From: CAISCU01 sp051861545
Lineage (GTDB): Bacteria; Bacteroidota; Bacteroidia; UKL13-3
Length of the DNA: 64,000 nucleotides
Assembly: GCA_051861545.1 (NCBI GenBank)
Contig: JBIMKP010000012.1
Coordinates: 44,447-108,446, forward strand
Direction: 5' to 3'
The notes beneath the pieces are model-generated. The model made no database searches. It saw nothing but the letters and a program-made list of their open reading frames with translations, and was not told the DNA's origin. This document shows, one piece after another, positions 26,439-35,261 of the stretch (the stretch's first letter is position 1; every line of letters begins with the position of its first letter). The translations under genes and the position numbers were made by a program.

Positions 26439-27544
26439 TAAGCTAATCTGATTTTATATTTTTTAACACTTAATACCAAAAGGAAAATTGTCATACCAAT
26501 AAGTATAAGTGTTTCTTTTAAAACACCCGAAATTCCTAAACCTTTTAACATTACATTTTTAACAATAATAAAGTACCATTTTGCAGGAACTATATTTGAT
26601 ATGGTTCTTAAAGGTAAAGGCATATTTTCTATTGGAAACATAAAGCCACTAAACATTAATGTAGGTAAAAACATACCAACCAATGATATTAACATTGCAA
26701 CTTGTTGTGAGCCTGTAATTGTTGAAATAAGTAATCCTAAACTTAAAGCTGTTATTGTGAAAAGCATACTTTCAGCCATCAACAAAACTAAACTTCCTTT
26801 TATTGGCAATTCTAAAGCATAAACACTCAGCAATAATATGCTGGTAACATTCACCATAGACAAGAAAAAATACGGTACAGCTTTTGCGACAATTACCATA
26901 AATGGTTTTAATGGCGAAACTAGCATTACTTCCATAGTGCCTAATTCTTTTTCTTTTACAATTGAAATTGATGTCATCATTGTACAAACCAATAACAAAA
27001 TCATAGCCATTACTCCTGGAACAAAGTTATATGCACCTTTTAGTTGAGGGTTGTATAACATTCTTATTTCAGTTTTAATTTGCAGAGGATTGTTAGTATT
27101 CGGATTTTTTGTTTTTTGAAAATCCATTAAAATACTTGACATATAGTTTTTTAATGTAGTTGCCGTATTTGGTTCTGAAGCATCTGCAATAAATTGTACT
27201 TTATTAAATCCATTGTGATTAAAGTCGTTTTCAAAATTATTGGGGAATACCAATACTGAGTTAACTTCTCCAGATTTGAGTACTAAATCAATTTCCGAAT
27301 TTGTTTTAATTTCTTTAACTAAATCAAAATATCTGCTGGCATTTATTTTTTCAATAATTTGAGAACTCATAGCATCTTTAGAAGGATTTAGAATGGCTAT
27401 TTTTGAATTCTTAACTTCATTTGAAAGGGCAAATCCAAATAATATTATTTGAGTAATTGGCATTCCAAATAATATAAAAAGAGTTCTTTTATCTCTCCAA
27501 ATATGTAGCCATTCTTTTTTTATAAAAACTAAAAATTGTTTCAT
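26438..27544 (-). CDS. ABC-2 type exporter permease (first of pair)
   Basis: A 368-residue permease beginning at the ATG at 27544. That start has an AGGAGA Shine-Dalgarno sequence, rare in this window, and comes 1 base after the ATPase stop. A longer frame to 27610 would overlap the ATPase. It has an N-terminal hydrophobic segment, a large extracytoplasmic domain and five C-terminal membrane segments with the EKELGTMEVMLVSPL coupling motif. It is paralogous to the permease at 25320 and presumably forms the transmembrane heterodimer with it. Confidence 0.92.
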   Translation of the reverse strand: MKQFLVFIKKEWLHIWRDKRTLFILFGMPITQIILFGFALSNEVKNSKIAILNPSKDAMSSQIIEKINASRYFDLVKEIKTNSEIDLVLKSGEVNSVLVFPNNFENDFNHNGFNKVQFIADASEPNTATTLKNYMSSILMDFQKTKNPNTNNPLQIKTEIRMLYNPQLKGAYNFVPGVMAMILLLVCTMMTSISIVKEKELGTMEVMLVSPLKPFMVIVAKAVPYFFLSMVNVTSILLLSVYALELPIKGSLVLLMAESMLFTITALSLGLLISTITGSQQVAMLISLVGMFLPTLMFSGFMFPIENMPLPLRTISNIVPAKWYFIIVKNVMLKGLGISGVLKETLILIGMTIFLLVLSVKKYKIRLA

Positions 27545-27545
27545 T

Positions 27546-28289
27546 TTAATCTCCTGTTCTTGTTGCTCTTCTTGCCAAATCAAGGAAAACTTCATCCATA
27601 CTCGAAGCATTAAATTGTTTCTTTAATTCTTTAGGTGAATTCATTGCTTCAATTTTACCATCAACCATCATCGAAATTCTATTACAGTATTCGGCTTCAT
27701 CCATGTAGTGAGTAGTTACAAAAATAGTTGTGCCCGCTTCAGCTGCTTCATAAATCATATCCCAAAATTCTCTTCTTGTTAAAGGGTCAACACCACCGGT
27801 AGGTTCATCTAAAAAAACAATTTGTGGTGAATGAAACATGGCTGCCGAAAAAGCTAGTTTTTGTTTCCAACCTAAAGGTAGTGATTTTACCAATGCATTC
27901 CTTTCTTTTTGAAGATGCAGTCTTTCTAAAACCATTTCAGTATTCTGTTTAATTTCAGTTCTCTTTAATCCATAAATACCTCCAAAGAATCTTAAGTTTT
28001 CACCAATAGTTAAATCATCATATAATGAAAACTTTTGGCTCATATAGCCTATATTTTTTTTGATTTTTTCGGTTTCAGAATAAATGTCGAATCCTGCAAT
28101 AGTTGCTTTACCGGAGCTTGGTGTGCTTATACCAATAAGCATTTTCATTGCTGTTGTTTTTCCTGCACCATTTGCTCCTAAGAAGCCAAAAACTTCTCCT
28201 TTGTTAACTTCAAAACTAATATCATCTACAGCTTTAAATGAGCCAAATTTTTTAGATAGCTTTTCAGCTTTTATTGCTAATTCATTCAT
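27546..28289 (-). CDS. ABC exporter ATPase with degenerate signature motif
   Basis: A 247-residue nucleotide-binding subunit. Walker A GANGAGKT at 38-45, Walker B VFLDEP with acidic pair at 161-162, and switch His194 (TTHYMDEAE) are intact, but the signature motif is LPLGWKQK at 137-144 in place of LSGGxxQ. Together with the partner ATPase upstream, which lacks the switch His, this predicts an asymmetric heterodimer. It corresponds to the C-terminal half of fused YbhF-like ATPases. The start overlaps the end of the partner gene by 8 bases. Confidence 0.93.
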   Translation of the reverse strand: MNELAIKAEKLSKKFGSFKAVDDISFEVNKGEVFGFLGANGAGKTTAMKMLIGISTPSSGKATIAGFDIYSETEKIKKNIGYMSQKFSLYDDLTIGENLRFFGGIYGLKRTEIKQNTEMVLERLHLQKERNALVKSLPLGWKQKLAFSAAMFHSPQIVFLDEPTGGVDPLTRREFWDMIYEAAEAGTTIFVTTHYMDEAEYCNRISMMVDGKIEAMNSPKELKKQFNASSMDEVFLDLARRATRTGD

Positions 28290-29214
28290 TGTTTGTAGTA
28301 GTTAACATCAATTCCATAAAACAATCTTCAATTCCAGGTTCAATTTTTTCTAAATGTTGAAATTCAATTTTATTTTGAATAAGTAAATTCTCGAAAAAAT
28401 TTATATCTTCATTCTCCTTCAAAGTAATGTGTAACTTCTCGCCAAATGGATGACAACTATGAATTTCTTTTAATTCTTTGATGGCTTTTATTGCAATTCT
28501 ATTGTTTAAAGAGTCCAATGAATAAAGATTGTTTTTAAACTCTTTTGTTATTTCTTTTGGTTGATTTATTGAAAGAAATTTTCCCTCTTGAATCAATGCA
28601 ATTCTATCACATCTATTTGCCTCATCCATATATGGTGTTGAAACAATAATGCTAAGACCATGTTGCTTTAATTCTGATAACATATCCCAAAATTCTTTTC
28701 TTGATACAGGATCAACTCCAGTTGTTGGTTCATCAAGAAACAATACTTCAGGTTTATGAATTAGCGCACAACTTAATGCAAGTTTTTGCTTCATTCCTCC
28801 TGATAAGGCACCAGCTTTTCTATCTTTAAATGGTTTAATTTGATTATAAATTGGAGCAATCATTTGATAATTGTCCTTTATTTTAACATTGAATATTGTT
28901 GCAAAAAATTCCAGGTTTTCTTCTACACTTAAATCTTGATAAAGTGAAAATTTTCCTGGCATGTATCCTACTTTTTTGCGAATACTTTTATAATCATTTA
29001 TCACATCATAACCCAATACAGTTGCTGTACCACTATCTGGAAGAAGTAATGTAGTTAATATCCTGAAAAGACTTGATTTTCCAGCTCCATCAGGACCAAT
29101 AATTCCAAATATTTCACCTAAATCAGCATCAAAAGAAACGCCATTTAATGCAATGGTTTTTTCTTTTTGAACGGTGTAAGTTTTTGTTATTTGGTTTATA
29201 CTTACTGCTTTCAT
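28282..29214 (-). CDS. ABC exporter ATPase lacking the switch histidine
   Basis: A 310-residue nucleotide-binding subunit. Walker A is GPDGAGKS at 40-47, the signature LSGGM at 137-141 is canonical, and Walker B LFLDEP has the acidic pair at 161-162. The switch (H-loop) position reads VSTPYMDEA, so Pro194 replaces His. A C-terminal extension of about 60 residues follows the core. It corresponds to the N-terminal half of fused YbhF-like ATPases. Overlaps by 4 bases with the HlyD-like gene upstream and 8 with the ATPase downstream indicate tight coupling. Confidence 0.93.
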   Translation of the reverse strand: MKAVSINQITKTYTVQKEKTIALNGVSFDADLGEIFGIIGPDGAGKSSLFRILTTLLLPDSGTATVLGYDVINDYKSIRKKVGYMPGKFSLYQDLSVEENLEFFATIFNVKIKDNYQMIAPIYNQIKPFKDRKAGALSGGMKQKLALSCALIHKPEVLFLDEPTTGVDPVSRKEFWDMLSELKQHGLSIIVSTPYMDEANRCDRIALIQEGKFLSINQPKEITKEFKNNLYSLDSLNNRIAIKAIKELKEIHSCHPFGEKLHITLKENEDINFFENLLIQNKIEFQHLEKIEPGIEDCFMELMLTTTNNE

Positions 29215-30119
29215 TTTTCAGAATTGAAACGAACCTCGCCATACATACCTAATTTTATGCTACCATCATTAGGTACTAATAGCTTAATTGCATATACTAA
29301 ATTTGCTCTTTCATCTTTTGTTTGAATAGTTTTAGGAGTAAATTCTGCTTCCGATGAAATCCAAGTTATTTTTCCTTTTACATCTTTCTTTTCACCATTA
29401 CCAGCATCAATAGTTATGTTTAAAGATTGACCTGTTTTAAGCAAAGGGAGTTGATCTCCACTTACATACATTCTGAATACTAATTCATCAAGTCGGGCTA
29501 TTTTGCAGATTGGTTTTCCTAATGCTGTTATCTCGTTTGATTCAGCATATTTACTCAAAACAACTCCTTTTATTGGATTAAGAATTTTTGATTTTTCAAT
29601 TAAATCTTGTGTTTGTTCAATTTGAACTTGTAATGGAACAATATCTTGATTTAACCCATTTTTACTAATCTCAAGGTTACTTTGCAATGCTATATATTGT
29701 TTGTTTAAAATTTTTAGGTTGGAATTAATATCATCTAATTGTTTAGTTCCAACAGCTTCTGATTTAACAAGGTTTTCTATTCTTTTCTTTTCTCTTTCAG
29801 TTGTTAATATTTGTTCTTGAAGAGAGGATAGTTGTTTTGCTATTTCAGGTTGTCTAGAAAGAATAGAATTTATTGTAGCTTTTAATTGTTTTTTCTTTAA
29901 ATATAATTGTGAAGTATCAATTACAGCGATTAAAGCTCCTTGTTCTATTGCTTGACCTTCTTCAATATTCAATTGAATAATTTTGCCATTGACTTCTGAT
30001 GAAACAATTGTTTCAATAGTTTCGAATGTTCCACTTGCATCAAAATTATTTTTGCCCGAATTACATGAGCTTAAAAATATAATGATAAATAAATTGCTAA
30101 GAATGATATACTTTTTCAT
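29211..30119 (-). CDS. HlyD/MFP-family adaptor lipoprotein
   Basis: A 302-residue periplasmic adaptor of ABC-type tripartite exporters. The signal ends in lipobox FLSSC (Cys19), so it should be anchored in a membrane by lipid. The biotinyl-lipoyl half (VNGKIIQLNIEEGQAIEQGALIAVID) is followed by a long coiled-coil hairpin (about residues 75-185), and a beta-barrel part then closes. It would connect the inner-membrane ABC transporter to the TolC-like channel encoded just upstream. It follows the TolC gene by 5 bases. Confidence 0.92.
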   Translation of the reverse strand: MKKYIILSNLFIIIFLSSCNSGKNNFDASGTFETIETIVSSEVNGKIIQLNIEEGQAIEQGALIAVIDTSQLYLKKKQLKATINSILSRQPEIAKQLSSLQEQILTTEREKKRIENLVKSEAVGTKQLDDINSNLKILNKQYIALQSNLEISKNGLNQDIVPLQVQIEQTQDLIEKSKILNPIKGVVLSKYAESNEITALGKPICKIARLDELVFRMYVSGDQLPLLKTGQSLNITIDAGNGEKKDVKGKITWISSEAEFTPKTIQTKDERANLVYAIKLLVPNDGSIKLGMYGEVRFNSEK

Positions 30120-30124
30120 GTGAA

Positions 30125-31387
30125 TTAATTTCCGCTAATAATTTGATATTGATATAAAGCCATTAATAATTGAGTTTCATGAACAATTTTATTTTGTCTG
30201 CTTATTTCTTCTTGGTTTAAATCGTTGATATAATCAGAAGCCCCAATGATTCCATTTTGAAGTCTGATTTCAGATGTTTTTTTGATATTTGTTCTAAGAG
30301 TTAATAGTTCATTATCTGTCTGAATTAATTCTTCTAGTTTTTGAATTTCATTCTCTTGTTGTTTTAAATTCATATTGGTATTTAATAAGAATGTTTCAGA
30401 TTGATTATTAATTAAATCCCGATTGATTTGATTAATTTTTCTTTCTTTACCAAAAGTATACAGGTTAGAAAATGTCCAGTTAACTCTTACACCAGTAATG
30501 TAAAACCATTCAAATTCGTTTTTTAACATATTCAATCCTGGATTCCCATAACCACCTTGAGCAAATAAATTTGCTTTAGGTAATGATTTAACTAAACTCA
30601 TTCTGTTTTGGGTTAATACCAATTCACCTTGTTTCTCGAAGATTTTTAATTCTGGTCTGTTGATTTGATTTGTATTTGCAGGCTTGTCTGGTTGAATAAA
30701 ATTTGATGTTTCATTTATTTCAATTCCCATAAACAAAGAGAGCATTTGAAGGTAAGCTTTTTGTGATGCTTTAATTTCAGAATTACGTTGTTTAATTCGC
30801 AGAATTTCAGACTTAATTTGGTCGATATTACTTTGGAAAGTTAAACCATTATCTTTTTGTGTTTGGATTCTTTTTAAATTGTTCTCCAAGTCGGCTTTTG
30901 TTATATCTAATTGTTTCTGATTTTGATTTAAAATTAGAATTGAAAAGAAGAGCTGTGTAACACGTTCTTTTACTTTATAAAGTTCTAGTTCAATTTTCTC
31001 TTGGTCGATAGCTGCTTGAGCTTTATGGATATCCTTTTGTAAGGATGTATTTCCGCCATCATATATAATTTGATTAAAATCTGCTGTTATTTTATATTGG
31101 TCTTTATCTAATGATTGAACTTTAAAAGGCAAATTATCTAATGGTAAACGGGTTACATCAGACTGATAAGAAGCTTGTGCATTAATTCCAAATTGTGGCA
31201 AATATGCTTTTGATGCATTACTAATTTGATAGTTTTTGCTCTCTTCAATTAGGGACCTTTGTTTAATAACAGGATAATTTTTTACAGCAGCCTCTTTGCA
31301 AAAATCTAAACTCAGATTATTTTGTGCTGATATAGTTAAAACAGAGAATAGTAATAAACTAAAAATTGAGATAATTTTATTTTTCAT
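30125..31387 (-). CDS. TolC family outer-membrane efflux channel
   Basis: A 420-residue outer-membrane factor with signal peptide (ending ISAQ) and the two helical hairpin repeats of the TolC family. ATG at 31387 is preferred to the TTG at 31396; it overlaps the TetR stop by 11 bases, which suggests translational coupling. It supplies the outer-membrane exit of the export system formed with the lipoprotein adaptor and ABC subunits downstream. Confidence 0.92.
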   Translation of the reverse strand: MKNKIISIFSLLLFSVLTISAQNNLSLDFCKEAAVKNYPVIKQRSLIEESKNYQISNASKAYLPQFGINAQASYQSDVTRLPLDNLPFKVQSLDKDQYKITADFNQIIYDGGNTSLQKDIHKAQAAIDQEKIELELYKVKERVTQLFFSILILNQNQKQLDITKADLENNLKRIQTQKDNGLTFQSNIDQIKSEILRIKQRNSEIKASQKAYLQMLSLFMGIEINETSNFIQPDKPANTNQINRPELKIFEKQGELVLTQNRMSLVKSLPKANLFAQGGYGNPGLNMLKNEFEWFYITGVRVNWTFSNLYTFGKERKINQINRDLINNQSETFLLNTNMNLKQQENEIQKLEELIQTDNELLTLRTNIKKTSEIRLQNGIIGASDYINDLNQEEISRQNKIVHETQLLMALYQYQIISGN

Positions 31388-32006
31388 TTGAATCAATTTT
31401 TTTGATAGACTGGATAATAAAAGCAGGGATAATTTTTTTTCTTTCTTCCATAAGTTTTATAAAGCTTTTATGATTAAGAGAAAATGCTTCAGAAAGAATT
31501 GGTTTACCAACAAATGGAAACATCGACATAGAAACCATATTCATCCAAAGGTGCTTTGCATCTGTTTTTTCTATTAGATTTTGTTCATAAGCAGTTTCAA
31601 CAGATTGTTCAAATGCCTTAATCAATTTGTCTAAGCCATTCGTTTTATTTTTTGCAATGTTTAATAGTACGTCAGGATTGGTATTAAACTCATGCAGAAT
31701 AAACGAAGCTAAATGTGGGTTTTTAATATTTGAATCGATTTGATGATTTACTATTGCTTCAATTATGCTGAATAAATCCATATTCGAAAAATTGATGTTC
31801 ATGACTCCTTCTAAAAATTCCATAAAGTTTTTATGAAAAACTAATTCAAAGAGTTTGTCTTTGCTTCTAAAGTAGTAATGTAATAAAGCTCTATTAATCC
31901 CGGCCTCTTTTGCAATGTCATCCATTCTCGCACCAGAAAAGCCTGTTTTACTAAAGACTATCTGAGCAGCTTGTAATATTTTTTCTTCTGTATTTAATTC
32001 AGACAT
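31377..32006 (-). CDS. TetR family transcriptional regulator of the export operon
   Basis: A 209-residue regulator. The N-terminal HTH (ILQAAQIVFSKTGFSGARMDDIAKEAG to about residue 50) is followed by a ligand-binding helical domain. It is the first gene of the efflux operon, and two palindromes flank its -7 promoter box (32016-32040 and 32048-32065), so autorepression relieved by an export substrate is the simplest model. The inducer is unknown. The gene overlaps tolC by 11 bases, so regulator and exporter are made from one mRNA. Confidence 0.93.
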   Translation of the reverse strand: MSELNTEEKILQAAQIVFSKTGFSGARMDDIAKEAGINRALLHYYFRSKDKLFELVFHKNFMEFLEGVMNINFSNMDLFSIIEAIVNHQIDSNIKNPHLASFILHEFNTNPDVLLNIAKNKTNGLDKLIKAFEQSVETAYEQNLIEKTDAKHLWMNMVSMSMFPFVGKPILSEAFSLNHKSFIKLMEERKKIIPAFIIQSIKKIDSNEK

Positions 32007-32015
32007 GGGGACAAA

Positions 32016-32065
32016 GTTTAACTAAACAATTTAATTAAACAAATTTATTTAACAATTTTGTTAAA
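32016..32065 (-). promoter_or_regulatory. TetR operon promoter -7 box with two flanking palindromic operators
   Basis: A minus-strand TAAATTTG (32040-32047) matches the TAnnTTTG box exactly. Palindrome 1 is 32016-32040 (25 bases, form GTTTAAnTAAA-n3-TTTAnTTAAAC). Palindrome 2 is 32048-32065 (8-base arms TTTAACAA/TTGTTAAA around 2 bases). They lie on both sides of the box, and both share TTTAAC half-sites. No good -33 TTG is seen at the proper spacing, as can happen in regulated promoters. Confidence 0.65.
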
Positions 32066-32109
32066 AATAGGCATTGAAAATCATTTAATTAAGATTCATT
32101 TATTTAATT

Positions 32110-33345
32110 TTAGTTGAATTTAATTGTTTTGATTGGATTGATTTTACTTATAAATCTTGCTGGTATTAAAAGTATTAAAAGGCAGATTACGAAACTTCCT
32201 AAATTGAGTAAAAGTATATGAATAGGATTAATTTCTATTGGCACTGTATTTAAATAATAGGCGCTTTCATTTAATTTTATTATTCCAAAATATTTTTGAA
32301 TAAGTGCTAATCCTAAACCAAAAATATTACCAAATAATAAGCCTAGAGCAATAATTCTCATAGCTAAAAATAAAAAAATCTGACTGATTTGTCTATCTTT
32401 TGCTCCCAAAGCCTTTAACAGGCCAACCATATTACTTCTTTCAAGAATTAGAATAAGTAAAGCAGTAATCATATTAATGCCAGCAACAGCAACCATTAGA
32501 ATTAAAATGATTAGCACATTCATGTCTAATAAATTAAGCCAATCGAATAATTGAGGATATACTTTAAAGATATTAGAAACACCTTTATCCATTGTTGTTA
32601 AAGATTCAACCTCTAAAGTTTTAAGTTCAATTTCTTCAAAATTATTGATGTTTATTTCATAACCAGAAATGTATTGAGAAGGCCATTTATTAAGCTTTTT
32701 TATTATCGATTCATTTGTGTAAGCATATAATTCATCTAAATCACTTAAACCTGAATCGAAAATGCCGACAATTTTAAATTTTCTTAAACGAGGAGGGTCA
32801 TCAACAAAATAAATAAGTATTGATTCACCTATTTTAACTTGCATTCGTTTGGCAGTAATTGATGATAGAACTATTTCTGGTTGAGAGTTTTCTAAGTTAG
32901 TTAGAACTGTTCCACCAACTAGGTGTTCCTTAATAAATTCCCAATTATAGTTAGCAGATACCCCTTTGAGTAGGATACCTTCAAAAGCTTCATTAGTTTT
33001 GATGATTCCTGCTTTGTTTGAATAAGATTGTATCCAAAGGAAACCAGGTTGAGAAGCAATTAATTTTTCATAAGCTGAATCTTTCTCAATTGGTGAACTT
33101 TCATAACTATTGTTCAAATCGAGGTGGGTAACTTGGATAGGTGAATTAAACCCGATTAGTTTATTTCGTACTTGTTGTTGGTATCCTTTAACAATTGAAA
33201 TTGCAATAATCATAACCATTATGCTTATTGCAACAGCAGTTGTTGCCAAACGAACAATGAGCTTGGATGAACCTTGCTTATCCGAAGTAGGATTTTTTGA
33301 AGATTCTTTGCTAAGACGATTAAATATGAAGAAACTAAAATTCAT
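32110..33345 (-). CDS. FtsX-like / LolE-type ABC transporter permease
   Basis: A 411-residue permease of the lipoprotein-release or MacB/FtsX type. The start is ATG at 33345 (MNFSFFIFNRLSKES); the longer frame to 33417 lacks support. Topology is one N-terminal membrane helix (VAISIMVMIIAISIVKGYQ), a periplasmic domain of about 200 residues, and three C-terminal helices (MNVLIILILMVAVAGINMITALLILI and others). It probably extracts lipoproteins or other substrates from the inner membrane with an ATPase encoded elsewhere. Its start codon overlaps that of the divergent muramidase gene. Confidence 0.87.
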   Translation of the reverse strand: MNFSFFIFNRLSKESSKNPTSDKQGSSKLIVRLATTAVAISIMVMIIAISIVKGYQQQVRNKLIGFNSPIQVTHLDLNNSYESSPIEKDSAYEKLIASQPGFLWIQSYSNKAGIIKTNEAFEGILLKGVSANYNWEFIKEHLVGGTVLTNLENSQPEIVLSSITAKRMQVKIGESILIYFVDDPPRLRKFKIVGIFDSGLSDLDELYAYTNESIIKKLNKWPSQYISGYEININNFEEIELKTLEVESLTTMDKGVSNIFKVYPQLFDWLNLLDMNVLIILILMVAVAGINMITALLILILERSNMVGLLKALGAKDRQISQIFLFLAMRIIALGLLFGNIFGLGLALIQKYFGIIKLNESAYYLNTVPIEINPIHILLLNLGSFVICLLILLIPARFISKINPIKTIKFN

Positions 33346-34513
33346 GAGTGTGTTCAAATATATAAGCCTTATTTTGCTTTTGTGCAGTTTGGTGAAAAGT
33401 TCTTCTGCTAGAACCATTACAAATGGTGCAGAAAGAATGGGGGAGTATCTTCCATATTTAAAGGATAAAAAGGTAGCATTAGTGGTTAATCAAACTGCTT
33501 TAGTTGGTAAAAGACACTTAGTTGACACCTTATTATCATTGGGAATTCAAGTGAAAGTTATTTTTGCACCAGAACATGGTTTTAGGGGAGATCATTCTGC
33601 TGGTGAAAAAGTATTATCAACAAAAGATACAAAAACTGGCTTGCCAATTATTTCTTTATATGCTGCAAATAAAAAGCCAAAACCTGAGAATTTAAAGGGT
33701 ATTGATATAGTAATATTTGATATTCAAGATGTTGGTGCAAGATTTTATACTTATATTTCTACTTTACATTATGTAATGGAAGCTTGCGCAGAGCTGAAAA
33801 AAGAGTTATTGATTTTAGATAGACCTAATCCTAATGGGTTTTATGTTGATGGTCCCGTTTTAGATACAGCATTTCGTTCATTTGTAGGAATGCATCCTGT
33901 TCCAATAGTTCATGGATGTACCATAGCAGAATATGCTAACATGATTAATGGTGAATTATGGTTAAAGAATAAAGTGAAGTGTAAAGTAAAAAATGTTTTG
34001 GTTAGAAATTACACACATGATTATTCTTACAAATTACCTGTAAGGCCTTCTCCGAATTTGCCAAATATGTCTTCTATATATTTGTATCCAAGTTTGTGTT
34101 TGTTTGAAGGAACAAATTTTAGTTTAGGAAGAGGTACAGATAAACCATTTGAATGTATTGGCAAACCTGGACTAACAGTTGGGGATTATACATTTACTCC
34201 AATTACAATTCCGGGAGTAGCAGATAAACCTATTCATGAGAATAAATTGTGTCGTGGCTTTTTACTTTCAGATTTTGGAAACAATGTTGCTCCAGTGGCT
34301 GGCGAATTAAATCTTTCTTGGCTGATTCAACTATATAAAGAAGATACCTCAAAAGGCACTTTTTTTATTCCATTTTTTGATAAGTTAGCAGGAACATCTG
34401 TATTAAGAAAGCAGATTATTGCTGGTAAGTCAGAGTCCGAAATTAGAAAATCATGGCAGCCAGCTTTAATTAGGTATAAGAAAATGAGGGCTAAATACTT
34501 GTTATATAAATAA
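33326..34513 (+). CDS. namZ: DUF1343 / NamZ-type exo-beta-N-acetylmuramidase
   Basis: A 395-residue exported protein of the DUF1343 (GH171) family; members such as B. subtilis NamZ release terminal MurNAc from peptidoglycan fragments. A signal peptide (SVFKYISLILLLCSLVKSSSA) is followed by conserved blocks VVNQTALVGKRHLVDTL, FAPEHGFRGDHSAGEKV, FDIQDVGARFYTYISTL and ILDRPNPNG, and then SLGRGTDKPFE. A second possible start at 33344 also gives a signal peptide. Either start overlaps the 5' end of the divergent FtsX-like gene. Likely role: cell-wall recycling in the periplasm. Confidence 0.88.
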   Translation: MKKLKFMSVFKYISLILLLCSLVKSSSARTITNGAERMGEYLPYLKDKKVALVVNQTALVGKRHLVDTLLSLGIQVKVIFAPEHGFRGDHSAGEKVLSTKDTKTGLPIISLYAANKKPKPENLKGIDIVIFDIQDVGARFYTYISTLHYVMEACAELKKELLILDRPNPNGFYVDGPVLDTAFRSFVGMHPVPIVHGCTIAEYANMINGELWLKNKVKCKVKNVLVRNYTHDYSYKLPVRPSPNLPNMSSIYLYPSLCLFEGTNFSLGRGTDKPFECIGKPGLTVGDYTFTPITIPGVADKPIHENKLCRGFLLSDFGNNVAPVAGELNLSWLIQLYKEDTSKGTFFIPFFDKLAGTSVLRKQIIAGKSESEIRKSWQPALIRYKKMRAKYLLYK

Positions 34514-34679
34514 TTGAGTTTAAAACTAGTTCAAGATAAACTTAAGGTATTCCTTAGATTGAAGATAGAAGCAAGTCAATTTAACCCAATTTAAGAAAAA
34601 CGTTTTTGTAAATGACTGATATTCTGTTTCAGGACTTTTCTAGGCATAAAATAACAAATCAGCAAATGATTTTTGTTTT

Positions 34680-35204
34680 ATGACTCAAATTCAAACAAGT
34701 ATTGTTTCAAAAATTTATTTAATAAGGAACCAACGAGTAATGCTCGATAATGATTTAGCAGAACTTTATGGTGTAGAAACCAAAGTGTTAAATCAAGCGG
34801 TTAAAAGGAATTTAATTCGTTTTCCTGAGGATTTTATGTTTCAATTAGCTGAAAATGAATGGGAAAATTTGAGGTCACAAATTGTGACCTCAAATTCCGG
34901 AGGTAGAAGATACTTACCATTTGCATTTACAGAACAAGGTATTGCAATGTTATCTGCGGTATTAAAAAGTGAAACTGCAATTCTTGTAAACATTCATATT
35001 ATCAGGGTTTTTGCTCAAATGAGGGAGCATTTCTATACAAGCAAAGTTTTGCTTGAAAAGCTTGAAAAAGTTGAATTGTGGTTGGATTCATTTGAAAATT
35101 CTCAATTGGAGCAGGACAATGAAATCAAAAAAATCTTCCAAATTCTTGATGAATTATTGAATTCAAATCAGATTTCCGAAAGAAAAATGATTGGATTTAA
35201 ATAA
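34680..35204 (+). CDS. ORF6N domain protein
   Basis: A 174-residue protein with an N-terminal ORF6N domain (IYLIRNQRVMLDNDLAELYGVETKVLNQAVKRN) and RYLPFAFTEQGIAMLSAVLKS, then a helical, probably coiled-coil, C-terminal part of about 70 residues. The domain comes from phage and baculovirus-type (KilA-N/Bro related) proteins and is frequent as a chromosomal single gene in Bacteroidota, where it is thought to be DNA-binding. The coding segment between these motifs contains a 31-base palindrome. It is flanked by 166 and 119 bases of noncoding sequence and so stands alone; a phage origin is plausible but no phage genes are near. Confidence 0.88.
   Translation: MTQIQTSIVSKIYLIRNQRVMLDNDLAELYGVETKVLNQAVKRNLIRFPEDFMFQLAENEWENLRSQIVTSNSGGRRYLPFAFTEQGIAMLSAVLKSETAILVNIHIIRVFAQMREHFYTSKVLLEKLEKVELWLDSFENSQLEQDNEIKKIFQILDELLNSNQISERKMIGFK
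34866..34896. repeat. 31-base palindrome inside the ORF6N gene
   Basis: Two perfect 14-base arms (34866-34879 and 34883-34896) surround 3 bases. The segment is in frame and encodes NLRSQIVTSN. Chance occurrence of 14 matching bases is unlikely. It may be a binding site for the protein itself or a recombination point. Confidence 0.85.
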
Positions 35205-35261
35205 AGTATAAAAATAAATCATTGAAAATGAGTGTAATGTGTTTTTATATAGTATTATGTA

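Noticed and set aside
34680..35204. ORF6N gene as evidence of a prophage
   Set aside because: No integrase, capsid, tail or lysis genes and no attachment repeats are near; ORF6N genes are commonly isolated in Bacteroidota chromosomes.
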